Part shown: positions 11,680 through 22,784 of the stretch, piece by piece
How the letters are laid out: each line of letters opens with the position of its first letter
How positions within the stretch are numbered: the stretch's first letter is position 1
Assembly: GCA_948474755.1 (NCBI GenBank)
Contig: CAOLHI010000399.1
Location: forward strand, 310,001-374,000
Direction: 5' to 3'
Origin: Ctenosaura bakeri
Taxonomy: Eukaryota; Chordata; Lepidosauria; Squamata; Iguanidae
Length of the DNA stretch: 64,000 nucleotides
The notes under the pieces: generated by a model
Told to the model about the DNA's origin: nothing
What the model saw: the letters and a program-made list of their open reading frames with translations, nothing else
Databases searched by the model: none
Translations under genes and position numbers: made by a program

Positions 11680-11865
11680 GGATGTGTGGATTCATGAAGA
11701 ATATATGCATATGTGATTTCAAGTCACCTGTCAATTTATGGCAACTCCATTAATTTCATAGGTGTTCTTAGGTGAGGAATACACAGAGATGGTTTGCTTC
11801 TGAAATATAGCCTACAGCACCTGGTATTACTTGGCAATCTCCCATCCAAGGACATCTGAATACTT
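11680..11865 (-). mobile_element. 5S-rRNA-headed SINE, head truncated
   Basis: The tail-side motif 'caagtcacctgtcaattt' is followed by the linker 'gtgttcttaggtgaggaat'. Next comes 'agcctacagcacctggtat', the complement of the 5S rRNA 3' end, and 'ctcccatccaagg'. The remaining 5S-like part is missing beyond about 11865. Confidence 0.7.
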
Positions 11866-13799
11866 TTATTTTGTTGCTTAGTATTATTTATCTGCCAATC
11901 ACAGTTGTCTAGTCTCTTCAGAACAGAAGTGGGATGGTGAACATAACTGCAAGAGCAGATTTACTGTAAAAGTAGAGTAGGACAACCTGCTGTTAATCTA
12001 AGCTAATTTCAGTTCCAGTGTTTCTGTTTACTGGGATCATCTCTTTTAAAACCATTGGCAGACTGATTCAGTCTGAAATCACTTCTATGGACTGTAGCTC
12101 CCATATGACCCTAATCACCATGGTTAGAGAGTCAGCTGTAATCCATGAAGGCAAATTTCCAAGCTCTATTTTTGTATTAATCACTGATGAACATTTGACT
12201 GGTATTAAACTTCACGCTGGTAACTTTTATCTTCCTACTATATGTCTAAATCTGTCATGGCTGAAAACTGTCCCTTAATTCTCTTTCTCTCCCTGTTTCT
12301 GTCTTTGAAATAGCAGTAAGAATTTTTCAGCATTTTAACATAAGCTTGGAGGTTACATACATAAGAAGATTTTCAAAATGATTGTTGTGGGGGATTATTT
12401 ACTGTCCAAAAGTGAAAGCTCTGCATGTTTCCTACACAAAGTGCAACAGTTACAGCAAATTTTATTGCCCTGGTAATTTTTGCAATATAATGTGAGCCCC
12501 GAATTGAAAATGAGATGAGATAAGAGTCCAGTTCTAAGCTGTCAGGCACACAATCAATTTCTGACGTGCCCCTTTGCACAGAAACCTTTTTTGCAGGTTG
12601 ACCCTCCCCTTTTTTTTGTTTCTATTTGAGAAGCAGCTTCCATTATAGCAGGAAATCCTGACCTTCTTTGCTGGTATGGTTTATCGCCAGGCTGTTTCCT
12701 TTGCAGCTGGATACTCTGTGGGCTGTAGTAAACTAACAAGCCATTCTTCTTATCCTGGTAAGCCAGGAAAGTTTTTCATTGTTTCTTTTGAAAACTTTTT
12801 TTTGGGAGGGGGGGCAATGGGGCAGAATTTGCTGGGCATCTGGGTAAAGCATCATTTTAGCATGTTTTTCTCATCTCTTCCTGAACAGCTGTAGGAGATG
12901 AATTTATCCAAGCTATTTGTATTCTAATTTATTGGATTTGAGATATTCCACTTCCCCCACCACACACATACTTTAGGTCATGATTTTGCAAGGTACACTT
13001 CAGATTGCTGCAAGGAGAGAACAATATTCTTATTTAGATGAAAACATAGGCCACAGGTTAAGATTAATAATAAAAAGCCAATTTAAAAATGCAGAGAGAA
13101 GAAAGATGAAATAAAAATAAAAATAAAACTATCCTCTGTTTATAAAGTTGGTAATATCTGTGGCCATCTCTTCTGCTCAGATATTACTTTAACTTGTAAT
13201 GTCTCTCTGTAGATGAAGTCAAATGTGTATACACTGTTAAGTATTACAGTGGAAGGAAGAGAAGACAGATTGCATGTGACAACATAATTTAACAGTTTCC
13301 CCCTGCTCTGAGTAGACTGTAACAGAACACTTTGGACCACCAGAGTAGCTAATCTATAGATGTAAGGTCCTTTGACATGCCTAGTATTGCTACAGGTCAT
13401 GTACTCATCCTCTGAATGCAAAGGCACTTTCTGAGTAATTGTTTGGAAAGATGGAGCATACCCTCCCACCTCTTCCCTTGAGACAGTGTAAAAATATTGT
13501 AGCTTTGGATGTTGTATATTCTATTATGATTTATTTGACACACCAGGGTTTTCATGTGATACCACCTTCTACTTGAATATGAACAGTAATGGAACAGGTT
13601 TGGACTTCCTTTTCCTGACAGGTTCTCCAAAGTACAAGTATTGAGATCTTCAAGAGCTGATGTAAAACTTTAGTTTTGTTAAAGTGAGGCTATATTGCAG
13701 GAATGAGCAACTGTGGCTGTCAAGGAGTTGCTTATTTGTTTACTTGATTAATATTCTGTCTTTTTCTTGAAGCTGGGCCTTGAGGTAGCTTAGAAAAAG
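11866..13799. other. Single-copy stretch
   Basis: At 12058-12140 lies a weak inverted repeat ('ctgtagctcccatatgac') of decayed MITE type. Otherwise nothing was recognised. Confidence 0.45.
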
Positions 13800-13885
13800 A
13801 CTAAAAAAAGGACTGCAACTCCCATCATCCCTAACTAGCACAGTCAATGATAAGGGATATAGGATTGTGATCCAACAACATCTAG
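13800..13885. repeat. MITE-like 'actgcaactcccatcatccc' repeat
   Basis: It contains 'ctgcaactcccatcatccc' and then 'atccaacaacatctagaag', which are the two halves of a frequent squamate palindromic DNA-transposon remnant. It abuts the CR1 fragment that follows. Confidence 0.4.
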
Positions 13886-14154
13886 AAGAAGTGGAATCCC
13901 TTTTCCTGTAGCTTGAATCCATTGCTCCTTGACCTAGTCTCTGGAGCAGCGGAAAACAAGCCCAATCCCTGCTCGACATGACATCCCTTCAAATATTTAA
14001 ACATGGCTATCATGTCCCCTCTTAACCTTCTCTTCTGCAGACTAAACATACCCAGCTTCCTAAGTCACTCCTCACAGTGCATGGCTTCCAGACCCTTCAC
14101 CATTTTGGTTGCCCTCCTCTGGACACACTCCAGCTTGTTGATATCCTTCTTGAA
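13886..14154 (-). mobile_element. CR1 LINE C-terminal fragment
   Basis: The plus strand reads 'gcttgaatccattgctcc', 'tctctggagcagcggaaaa', 'aaatatttaaacatggcta' and 'gtcccctcttaaccttc', the reverse complement of the CR1 C-terminal coding region. It closely parallels 35500-35700. Both ends are truncated, and it stops at the (ATTC)n repeat. Confidence 0.85.
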
Positions 14155-14184
14155 TTCATTCATTCATTCATTCATTCATTCATT
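14155..14184. repeat. (ATTC)n microsatellite
   Basis: About seven ATTC units follow the truncated CR1 fragment directly. Confidence 0.95.
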
Positions 14185-14809
14185 GCCCATCTTTTCTGTA
14201 GCAGTACTGGTACCCAGCCATCAAATTTGGAAGAGTCATTTTCTCAAGATGCCTAAAATCAATATAAAATGACTTAGCAGCTGTAGGAAATTCATTTTCA
14301 ATTGTTCCTGGCTCTTGAGGAATTACTGTAGTAATCAAAAGCTGGGAAGGAAGCAGAAATAATACAAAATAAGTTAAACTAGTATTCAGAAGTGCAAAAA
14401 AAAAACACCACCACCAAGAATATTTATTGCAACCCACCATATTTTGGAGCAGTAGGAGCCATCCAAATACATTCAGATTCTGAAAACAATTTCTTAAAGC
14501 GATTTACAGAAAGAATGACTCACTTTCTTGTACTGCTGTGGTCAGGGCAGACGATTCTGTGAACAAAAGATGGCTAGACTGGGAAACAAACCGTTCCTTA
14601 ATGCTAGCTATGAAACAACATCCTCCACAACACTTGAAGGCAACAGGCTAGCTTAAATGGTACAGGCCAACACCTTGCTGCTGCTTTCCCCTGACATCTG
14701 CCACCTGAGGCAATTGCTTCACTCTGCCTAACGAGAGCAACACCCCGATCAAGTCAGAAAGTCAGTCATTCTATAGTCTGCTTCAGCTGGTTTTCAAAAT
14801 GTGTAAGTG
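14185..14809. other. No feature identified
   Basis: Single-copy sequence without a supported gene or repeat. Confidence 0.5.
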
Positions 14810-16264
14810 CAGTTGTCCATTCACATTTGTGAGGGTTCAGGGAAAAACTGCCAATAATTCCCCCTGTTCCCCCTCCCATTCCCTTCTGGGGCTCCCAGCT
14901 TCCCATTCCCATACAAAAGAGAAGGAAATGGGGGATGAGTGAAGGTTCACAGGAGCCTTCTTTTCCTCCTCCAGAGAAATCTCTGCCAGTGCAATCCCAC
15001 CAGAGCAATTCCTCCTGTGTGTTTTACCCTAACGCTGAGAACTCATGCGAACCTTCCTCCTTCCATTCTTTTCCATTTTGCCTCAGCACAAGTTCTCTGC
15101 ACCAGGGCAAAATGTATAGGAATGGCAGGGGGAGCTCCTGGGGAAGGGAAGGAAGGCTCACACAAGCTTCCCCCCTCTTCCATTTTACTTTATGTGAGCT
15201 CTTTGCATTGGGGAAAAATTAGGGATGGGCCAACTGAATCTTCTAATCCTGGGCAAGCACTCAAGACTCACAAATCTGAATTCCTGTGCCAAAATAGGTA
15301 AACCAAATCTTTTGAATCCACAAACCAAATAGTTTGTTGGAGACCAGGACGCCTGAAAACCTGGGCGACTGAGACACCTGAACACCTGGGTGATCAGACA
15401 TACAAGGGGAGATGGTGAGTTTTTCCCTTGGAGTAATAATGGTCTTTGCTAACAATTTGAGAAATTACATCTGGGGCTGTATTCTAAGATATTTAAATTG
15501 AACACTTCATATTGAAGTTCAGCACTTGACTGGAAGGTACAGGCTTGAGATTTCAAGGACAGCTGAAAGATTCCTTTGCATAGCTCCCTTGCAAAGCTCT
15601 TTTGGGCACAATTCTGGGTTTGTAGTTTTACAAGGTGCCACAGTCTTCCCTGCCAAAGTGTGCTGGTGTGTCATCAAACTATGCAAACTATGCAAAGAAA
15701 ATCCAGTTTTGGCCTGGATTATTTCTGTAATGTAGTGGTCCTGTTTACACAGGCAGGAAAATGTGGGATTAATTCACATTTTCCTGCCTGTGTAGAAAGG
15801 GCCTTCATATAATTTTCAATCTGGGGAGATCCTGAGGGAAAACTATGACACTTGTCCTGGCCAGATTTCTTCAAAGAGAGGTTTGCCTCTGGTTTTTGCC
15901 TAGGCTTCATGTCATTTTCAATCTGGGGAGATCCTGAGGCAAAACTATGACAATTGCCCTGGCCAGATTTCTTCAGAGGGAGGTTTGCCTCTGCCTAGGC
16001 TTTTACTAAGGCTGAGAGAGTGTGTCTTGCCCAAGATTATCCTTCTTTCCCTTGCTTTTTAAAGAAAGATTTGAGATTCGTGAGATTCATGGATTCCCAG
16101 AACCTTCCAGGGATTTGGACCTGGATTCGTATTCAGAAAATTATGGATTCATCCCATCCCTAGGAAAAATGCATGGGAATGGGAGGAGGAGAATGGGAGG
16201 GCACACACACTTGTGAATAATCAGGTTTGCGAATGTCAGACCTATGAATGTGGAAAGAGAACTG
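14810..16264. mobile_element. Tigger-like MITE interrupted by a hAT element
   Basis: The left end (CAGTTGTCCATTCACATTTG from 14810) and the right end around 16236-16264 (cctatgaatgtgg then gaactg) are diverged inverted ends, with TA after the right end. The intervening MITE sequence is 14810-15219 plus 16171-16264. It has the same 'cccattccc...aatggg' body style as 42763-43410. The hAT element at 15220-16162 sits inside it. Confidence 0.55.
15220..16162. mobile_element. Non-autonomous hAT transposon, copy 1 (943 bp)
   Basis: The element starts TAGGGATGGG and ends CCCATCCCTA as inverted terminal repeats. It is flanked by an exact 8-bp target duplication, ggaaaaat, at 15212-15219 and 16163-16170; an 8-bp duplication is the hAT signature. 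It shares most of its length with 19481-21336: the same subterminal 'gaatc' motifs, the same 25-bp minisatellite (two units from 15340) and the same internal 67-bp palindrome (15737-15803). It also has its own roughly 104-bp internal duplication (about 15805-16005). No transposase frame is present. Confidence 0.85.
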
Positions 16265-18924
16265 TATAGAATTATTTTTGTAGAAGGATCTTGCTGCTTT
16301 AAAATGCAGTGGGTTGCAATAAATGTTTGTCACCGACCCTTTTGAAAACTAGTTTTTCTCTTTGCAGTCACACTGCCATGACAGCCTTTCCAGACTCTAG
16401 GCTCCACACAGTAAGACTTCCTTTGCCTAAACTGCTGCTTTTGCTGCTGGGCCAAAGTAAGTGGGAAGCTGGGAGGGAAATAAGCATTCTGGACCATTTC
16501 TTTTCTCGTTCTACTCAAGCTGGAGTAGACGTTCAGATTGTAAGTAAGATAGACAAGCTGCCACATTTTGTGTTCTAAGTTTAGAAAGTCTTAGGTTTGG
16601 TAAAGTTATCTTTGCTGCTGCTGTTTGGAGCCATTTTGTAGTAGAAGAAATCATATCTGGCTTGTCAATATAACTTTCTGAAAAACAGCATTGGGGCTTG
16701 CCCCAAGAATCTGTGGCAGATACCAAGCTAGAACAGACAAGTTTTTAGAGATGTTGGTTGTATTTCCATATCAGTAGGGTAGTGAATCCATTCTGAGTTT
16801 TTGTCTGAATTTAAAAAGACCTGTTAAGGAATGGAACCTGTTTGGAGGTTTCAAGCTGTTTGAAGTTCATGTTGAAACCTGGAGTACCATCAACCTCCAA
16901 CATGAGGACCCAGCTATCATGAACTTTGAGGCAGATATTATTTTGGCAATCTTGGTGGTGTTAAATGTGCTCCTTTTGGAAGGAATATCAAAAAGATAGA
17001 GCATTATACAAACCCTAAATAAAACTCCTTTGTATATCTGAGTAAATGTAGACTTTGTACATGTCAAGGGCTTCTGCTATATCCTGATGCATGAAAATAA
17101 GCTCTGGTTGCTTAAAATCTATTCCAGAAAGTGAGTCTGTTAAAAGAAGAATCACCATCTTTAGCAGGATGGTTGCCAAGCTGGACTTCTTGAAATGTAA
17201 TTAAGTCTTGAGCAGAATAGTAATGACTCTTGAAAAATGGATCTTGAAAAACCCCCCACAATGGTTACCATGAGTGATGGTTGGCTGGTGTTCAGTTAGA
17301 GTTCAGCATCCCAATCAGCTGTGCTCTAATGCTCCTTGTAATCAGACCTGTAAAACTTATATGGCCTTTGAGTTCAATGTTTGTGTATGTGTGCGTGAGA
17401 GAGAAGAAACGGGGGGGGGAGGGAAGGAGGAATATTTTTATCATTTATCTAAAAAAACTAAAAAAAAATATTCATATTTCATTTAGTTTATTCTCCAGAC
17501 TCAAAAGTATGTGCTTAACCAAATGTTTTCAGTAGAACATACAGTGTGTATGTTTGTGTGTATATGATTAGATGTGCATATACATATATATGTGTGTGTG
17601 TGCGTGTATCTGTCTGTATCTGCCAGAGTGAAAACTGGAAAGGGCTCCTGTACATTTAATAGAATTCAGCAGGTGTTGCTTGTTACCTGGTTATGTGCAA
17701 ACAAGACCTGCTGAAATTCCCTCAGCTACACAGCCATTAAAAGTACAGATGCTGTCCCCAGTTTTCTGTCTGGCAATTCTATATACACAAATACCTACCA
17801 GGCAATAGGTATACGCATACAATAAAAAGTTACAGTGCAGTGTGCTGCAGCTTAGATTTCCCAACAGCCAAGCCCATCATTACAATAATCCATTAGTTTC
17901 CTGTTTGACCTGTTTTTCCATTCCCGCTCTTTCCAAAAGCCAGGCAGCAATTTGTGCCCACTGAACATGCTGATTCCTCCTTGTGCTATTTAGAGTTATA
18001 TACCCCATCCCTACTTAAAATTTTAGTTTATATTTATTTTGTACTTCTATAAGTCTCTACATTTTTCTAAGTCTGCCAGTACCCCCTCCATGGGTGTATA
18101 TGGTGACATCTTGGCTACATAAGCTTCTGTGCTCAGAGAATGGGCTAACTTTTGCTATAAAGAACCAGATACAATGTAAAATTGAAACTAAAATTGTCTG
18201 TAAATTTGACTTAAGTGAAACTACCAAGTCTGAAATAGCTAATTGCAGCAAAAATTGCCAAATTGGAATATTGACTCCCAGCAGCATACAGCTTTTTGAG
18301 GTTTCTGTGGAGCAGAACTGTTGACTGTACAGCACAATCCAAATCAGAGGGCCTCTGGTTATAAATAAAGAAGGTTGACTTGACAGTCTGCTCACAGAAA
18401 ATTCCTGGATAAGCATTTCTGTGAGAAGTCAAGCAATAATACAATTTCTTTAGTCACCTGGGCCTGAAGGTGTATTAGCATTCCACCCACTCGTCAAGAT
18501 TTTTGAGTGGCTGTGGGTAGCTAAGTGCTGAGAGATGTTTTGATTTACTCTAGACATTTTCACATTTGATTTACTCTAGATACTTTCTAATGTAATCTGA
18601 ACTAATATTTGACTTGGCTTTAAGAATGTCCGTGCTCTAATCAGCTCTTAGCAGTACTTATTGGCTCGTCCTAGCTTCTTTACAGATTGTGTAGCATTTG
18701 CGTTGCTGTCTTTGTTTATAGATGACAAAGTTTCTTGATAGGCAAGCACCTTTGTTAAAAAGAACAGTGTTCATGCCAATGGATGGGTGTGGAGAATGGA
18801 TCTGGGAAAGGTACTGAATATATGTAAACTGATACATAGGTCAAAGGGGACTATGAAGTACCTAAAAATAACCATGAATTTACTATGTTGTTTACCCTCC
18901 TTAGCAGCCGTTTAGATCTGTATA
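16265..18924. other. Single-copy stretch with one exon-like segment
   Basis: No repeat family was recognised except short GT/AT tracts at about 17385-17405 and 17540-17605. The exon-like segment at 16368-16456 is listed separately. Confidence 0.45.
16368..16456 (+). CDS. Possible exon with signal-peptide-like start, unknown gene
   Basis: A strong acceptor (pyrimidine tract then 'tttgcag' ending at 16367) is followed by an ATG at 16378 in fair Kozak context (gccATGa). The frame runs 26 codons plus one base to a strong donor, 'gtaagt', from 16457. The peptide has two Arg and one Lys followed by six consecutive Leu (PKLLLLLLGQ), the layout of a secretion signal. Phase 1 after the signal peptide is common for extracellular proteins. 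I cannot name a gene, and chance is a real alternative. Confidence 0.28.
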
Positions 18925-19480
18925 ACAAGTGGCTCAATTTAGCTTAATGCCAGGTCAGTAAATGGAAAAACACCCTTGATCTTGGATGAGCATGCTGACC
19001 TTGATTGTATGATGGAGACCTGGCTGGATGAAGCTGGGGAGTGGGGAATGTTATCCTCTCCCAAGTCTGTCTACCTGGATTCTCCGTGGAGCAGGAAGCG
19101 AGGCCTGGGGGGCAGGGAGGGGGAGTAGCAGCAGTCTATCAGGATTCCATCTCCCTCACCAGGTGCCCAGTCTCACAGTCTGCTGGGTTTGAATATGAGC
19201 ACTTAAAGGTGGGTGGCTGGGACAGCATAGGGATTCTGTTGGTATACCACTCATCCTACTGCTCCACAGTCTCCCTTCACTGAGTTAATCTTGGTGGTAG
19301 TGTTGGAGACCCCTTGGCTAGTTGTGCTGGAGGGCTTGAACATCCATGCAGAGACCTCTCTGTCAGGAGCAGCTTCATGTCCTCCATGACAACCATGGGT
19401 CTGTCCCAAGTACTATCTGGTGCCACTCATGCTGCAGGACACGGTCTGGACCTAGTTTTCTGTGTGAGGTGGGATTATGG
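18925..19480 (+). mobile_element. L2 LINE, endonuclease part 1
   Basis: The plus strand encodes a degenerate L2 apurinic-type endonuclease domain. It starts near 'aatgccaggtcagtaaatgg' and contains ETWLDEAG (about 19015), then SQVCLPGFSVEQEARPGG and DSISLTRCPVSQSAGFEY. The frame is broken. The copy is cut at 19480 by the hAT element and resumes at 21345; 19473-19480 (gattatgg) is one copy of the target duplication. Confidence 0.85.
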
Positions 19481-21336
19481 TAGTGGTGGGTCAACTGAAT
19501 CCTTGAATCTTTGGCAGGGATTCGAGATTCGGGAATCTGACTAACTGTGCCAAAATAGACAAACGGAATCTTTCGAATCCACCATTCACACAGTTTGTTG
19601 GAGACTGAGACGCCTGAAAGCCTGGGAAACTGGGACACCTGAAAACTTGGGAGACTGGGACACCTGAAAACCTGGGAGATTGGGATGCCTGAAAACTTGG
19701 GAGACCAGGATGCCTGAAAACTCAGGCTCAGGATGGGATCCCTTTCCTCTTGTGTTTCCCCATCCAATGGGGGCATGGGTGATTGGCTGGCAGACTGGCA
19801 TAAAACCTCACATGTACTGAAGGCCGCCATTTCTCCCTCCTGTTGCCTGTGCCCCTAGTGCCGCCTCTCCCTGGTGCTGCCTCCCTCTGCAAGGTAATTT
19901 TGGGATAGGGATTGGGAGGTGAGAGACAGAGGAGCAAAACTGAGTTGGGGGGTCTAGGAGCTTGTAGGAATGTCCCAGGGGGTTCCAAAGACTGCAAAAA
20001 GGGGTTCAGGGGTTCCATGCAATCCATGCCAGCCATACTTTCCTCTTCATCAGCTTTCTTTGGTCAATTCTGGGACTAAGATTGTCATGATGCCACTTCC
20101 TCTCTTAGTTTCTGTGTCTTGAATACATGAATACTTCAGTTAACCTGTTTTGAAGCTCCCTTTTAGAAAGTCTTTTTATGCTTCTCAATGCCTTTTCCTC
20201 TTTTCTCTCTGTCTAGCTGCAAGTTTATAAGCAGCATTGCCATTGGAAAGGTTGCAAAGGAGAGCTGGAGAAACACAGACTTTTGGTCTTGTGTTGCAGC
20301 AGCATGTCTGTGGTAAACAATGAATGCCAAAAAACTTGAGCTGGGAAAAAATGGGATTCTACTCTAGCTGATTCTATAGGAGGAGTGTGTGTTGCCTACA
20401 ACAAACAAGGTGAACAGTGGCTTCCTCCAGAATCATTTATTGGGCATGCGTTAATCTGTATTGTTTTTTGATTTGAGACTGGAGGGTAGGGATTGGGAAT
20501 TGTTGAGACAGGCCTAGAGATTTGACTTGAGTTTCCCTTGAAGGACTTGAGGGTAGAGAACTGACTGGACTAGAGGCTTGTGTGTGTGTGTGTGTGTGTG
20601 TTTAAGTGCTTTCTTTGTTGCAGGACTTGAGACCTGACTCTTGAGACTGTAGGGTGCAGAACTGAGATTGGACTAGAGGCTGTTTGTTTGTTTGTTTGTT
20701 TGTTTGTATGTTTGTGTGTTTTAGTGCCTTCCTTGTTGCAGGACTTGAGACTTGACTGGAAGTTACAGTCTTCTTGAGATTTCAAGGACAGCTGAACATT
20801 TCTTTGCATCGCTCCCTTGCAAAGCTCTTTCATACACAATTCTGGGGTTTGTAGTTTTACAAGGTGTCACAGCCTTCTCTGCCAAAGTGTGCTGGTGCAT
20901 CATCAAACTACAAACCCCAGGATGCTAGAAGGAGCTATGCAAAGAAAATCCAGTTTTGGCCTGGATTAGCTCTGTACTGTACTGTGGTCCTGTTTACACA
21001 GGCAGGAAAATGTGGGATTAATCCACATTTTCCTGCCTGTGTAGAAAGGGCCTTCATGTCATTTTCAATCTGGGGAGATCCTGAGGGAAAACTATGACAA
21101 TTGTCCTGGCCAGATTTCCTCAAAGGGAAGTTTGCCTCTGGCTTTTGCCTAGGCTTTTGCTAAGGCTGAGAGAGTGTGTCTTGCCCAAGATTATCCTTCT
21201 TTTCCTTACTTTTTAAACTCTTTTTTAAAAAGGATTTGAAAGATTTGAGATTCATAAGATTCCTGGATTCCCAGAACCTTCCAGGGATTTGGATCCGGAT
21301 TTGGATCTGGAAAATTCTGGATTAGTCCCATCCCTA
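19481..21336. mobile_element. Non-autonomous hAT transposon, copy 2 (1,856 bp)
   Basis: The termini (TAGTGGTGGG and CCCATCCCTA) are flanked by an exact 8-bp duplication, gattatgg, at 19473-19480 and 21337-21344. It is homologous over both ends and the centre to 15220-16162, but it has about 1 kb more internal sequence and five units of the minisatellite instead of two. It carries simple repeats at 20579-20601 (TG) and 20681-20716 (TTTG), and the 67-bp palindrome at 20986-21052. No transposase frame is visible, so it depended on a helper in trans. It lies inside the sense L2 copy. Confidence 0.87.
19601..19725. repeat. 25-bp minisatellite, five units
   Basis: Five tandem 25-bp units of the form 'gagactgggacacctgaaaa' plus 'cctgg' differ by a few bases each. 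The related hAT copy at 15340-15389 has two units. It creates a 151-codon minus-strand frame that is only the repeat read through. Confidence 0.9.
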
Positions 21337-21344
21337 GATTATGG

Positions 21345-22279
21345 CAATCTGAGCATGGAGGAACTTTTTATAGTTCTGTTGCCATGGACAGATCACACCT
21401 GGTGGGGTTTAGATTCTCTGGAACTCAGAGTCTCTGCAGGGTTGGGGAGGGAGTGATTAAGATGATCTGTCTCAGGAGTCTTATGGATCTGGATGGATTC
21501 CTGATGTCTCTTGAGGAGTTTCCAGTTGCCTTGGCAAGTGATCCTTTTGAAGCCATGGCTGTTGGCTGGGATATGAAATGGCCTGGGTGGTGGACACAAT
21601 TTCTTCTAAGTGTCTCCACCCACAGAGTGTAGCCAAGCAAGCACCTTAGTTTACTAGGGAACTGGTGGTGATCAATCGAGTGAGATGGAGACTAGAGTGA
21701 CAATGGAGAAAGATTCAGAGCGAGTCCAACTGAACACAGTCTAGAGCTCATTGGAAAGCCTATGCCATGGCAGTGGTGGCAGCAGCAAATAAATCCTTTT
21801 TCATTGCTACCGTTGCATCTGCACAATGTTGTCCAGTGGAGCTGTCTGGACTGGTCAAGGCCCTTTTACATTCTGCCCCAAAAGAGCAGTATGTTAACCA
21901 CTCAGCAGCTTGTTGCAAAGAGTTTGCACAGCACTCTCTGGGTAAAATCATTTGGATCTGCCCTGGCTTGGATGCTGTAGTTGTTATAGGTCCAACAAAT
22001 ATAACTTTTCCCCCTGCTTGTTTTGCTTGTTACTGGATAAATTTCAGTTTGTGCAATTTGAGGATGTGGACAGGATCTTTGAAGATGTGAGAGACACCAC
22101 AGTCATGCTAGGCCCATGTCTTTCCTGGCTGTTAAAAGCAGGCTAAGGGGGACTGGCATATTAGGTAAGGGGAATAATGAATGTCATACTACAGCAAGAC
22201 AGGTTTCTATCATGCTCAAAGGAGGCTGTGGGTGGTGTTTATTGAAAAAAATCTTCTGTGGACCCTATCATCATTATTA
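21345..22279 (+). mobile_element. L2 LINE, endonuclease end to RT start
   Basis: This is the continuation of 18925-19480. It encodes HLVGFRFSGTQSLCR, RSLMDLDGFLMSLEEFPVAL and, near 22040-22090, FSLCNLRMW-type residues matching the L2 copies at 28640-28995 and 37490-37620. It ends in a decayed 'LLKK.F.DP'-like segment just before the RT core, where a Tigger-like element begins. Confidence 0.8.
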
Positions 22280-22764
22280 CAGTAGCACCTCCTCATTTGC
22301 AAGGGTTTGGGGAATGTAACCCTTGTGAAAGTGGAAAAACCATGAATATCCCCCCAATCCTTTGTCTCTGGCCCCAGCATGGTGGGGGGGAGAAAAAAAG
22401 ACAAGGTAAAGGACTTATTGGTAATTTCCCCTCAGATGGAGAAGAACAGAGTTCTGGCATTCTAACTATTTCCAGTTGCCATCTTGAGAAAGGAGGAGTA
22501 GGAGCAAAGCGAGCACCTGACCAATCAGCAGCTCACAGCAGAATAGGAGGCCACATGACAGAGAGGACATGCCTTCAGCAAGGGGGGGCTTTGCTCACCC
22601 AAAAGGAAAAAAATTCCATTTTAAACATAAATCTTGCAAGTCTGGAATGAAGAACATTAGGGAATGGAAGGAGGAAAATTGGGATGGAAGTGGGGGTGGA
22701 CAAACATGTGAATAATCAAATTTGCAAAGGTCAAACCTGCAAATGTGCAGGAAGGAGTGTGTTG
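22280..22764. mobile_element. Tigger-like element (decayed)
   Basis: It begins after TA with CAGTAGCACCTCCTCATTTG and ends near 'ggaaggagtgtg', an approximate inverted match. The interior has 'aaacatgtgaataatcaaat' and 'caaacctgcaaatgtg', shared with 16205-16260 and 43360-43400. There is no reading frame. Confidence 0.5.
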
Positions 22765-22784
22765 TTGTTATTTTTGTTGTTATT

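Noticed and set aside
12707..12757. 51-nt segment between 'tttgcag' and 'gtaagc'
   Set aside because: Only one of three frames is open and nothing links it to another exon; expected by chance at this scale.
19375..19830. 151-codon minus-strand frame with a repeated 'FSGIPISQVFR'-like pattern
   Set aside because: It is the 25-bp minisatellite translated, starting in L2 and crossing a hAT boundary.
15220..21336. Possible CRISPR-like repeat array suggested by recurring short motifs
   Set aside because: The repeats are contiguous or transposon-subterminal with no unique spacers, and the DNA is vertebrate.
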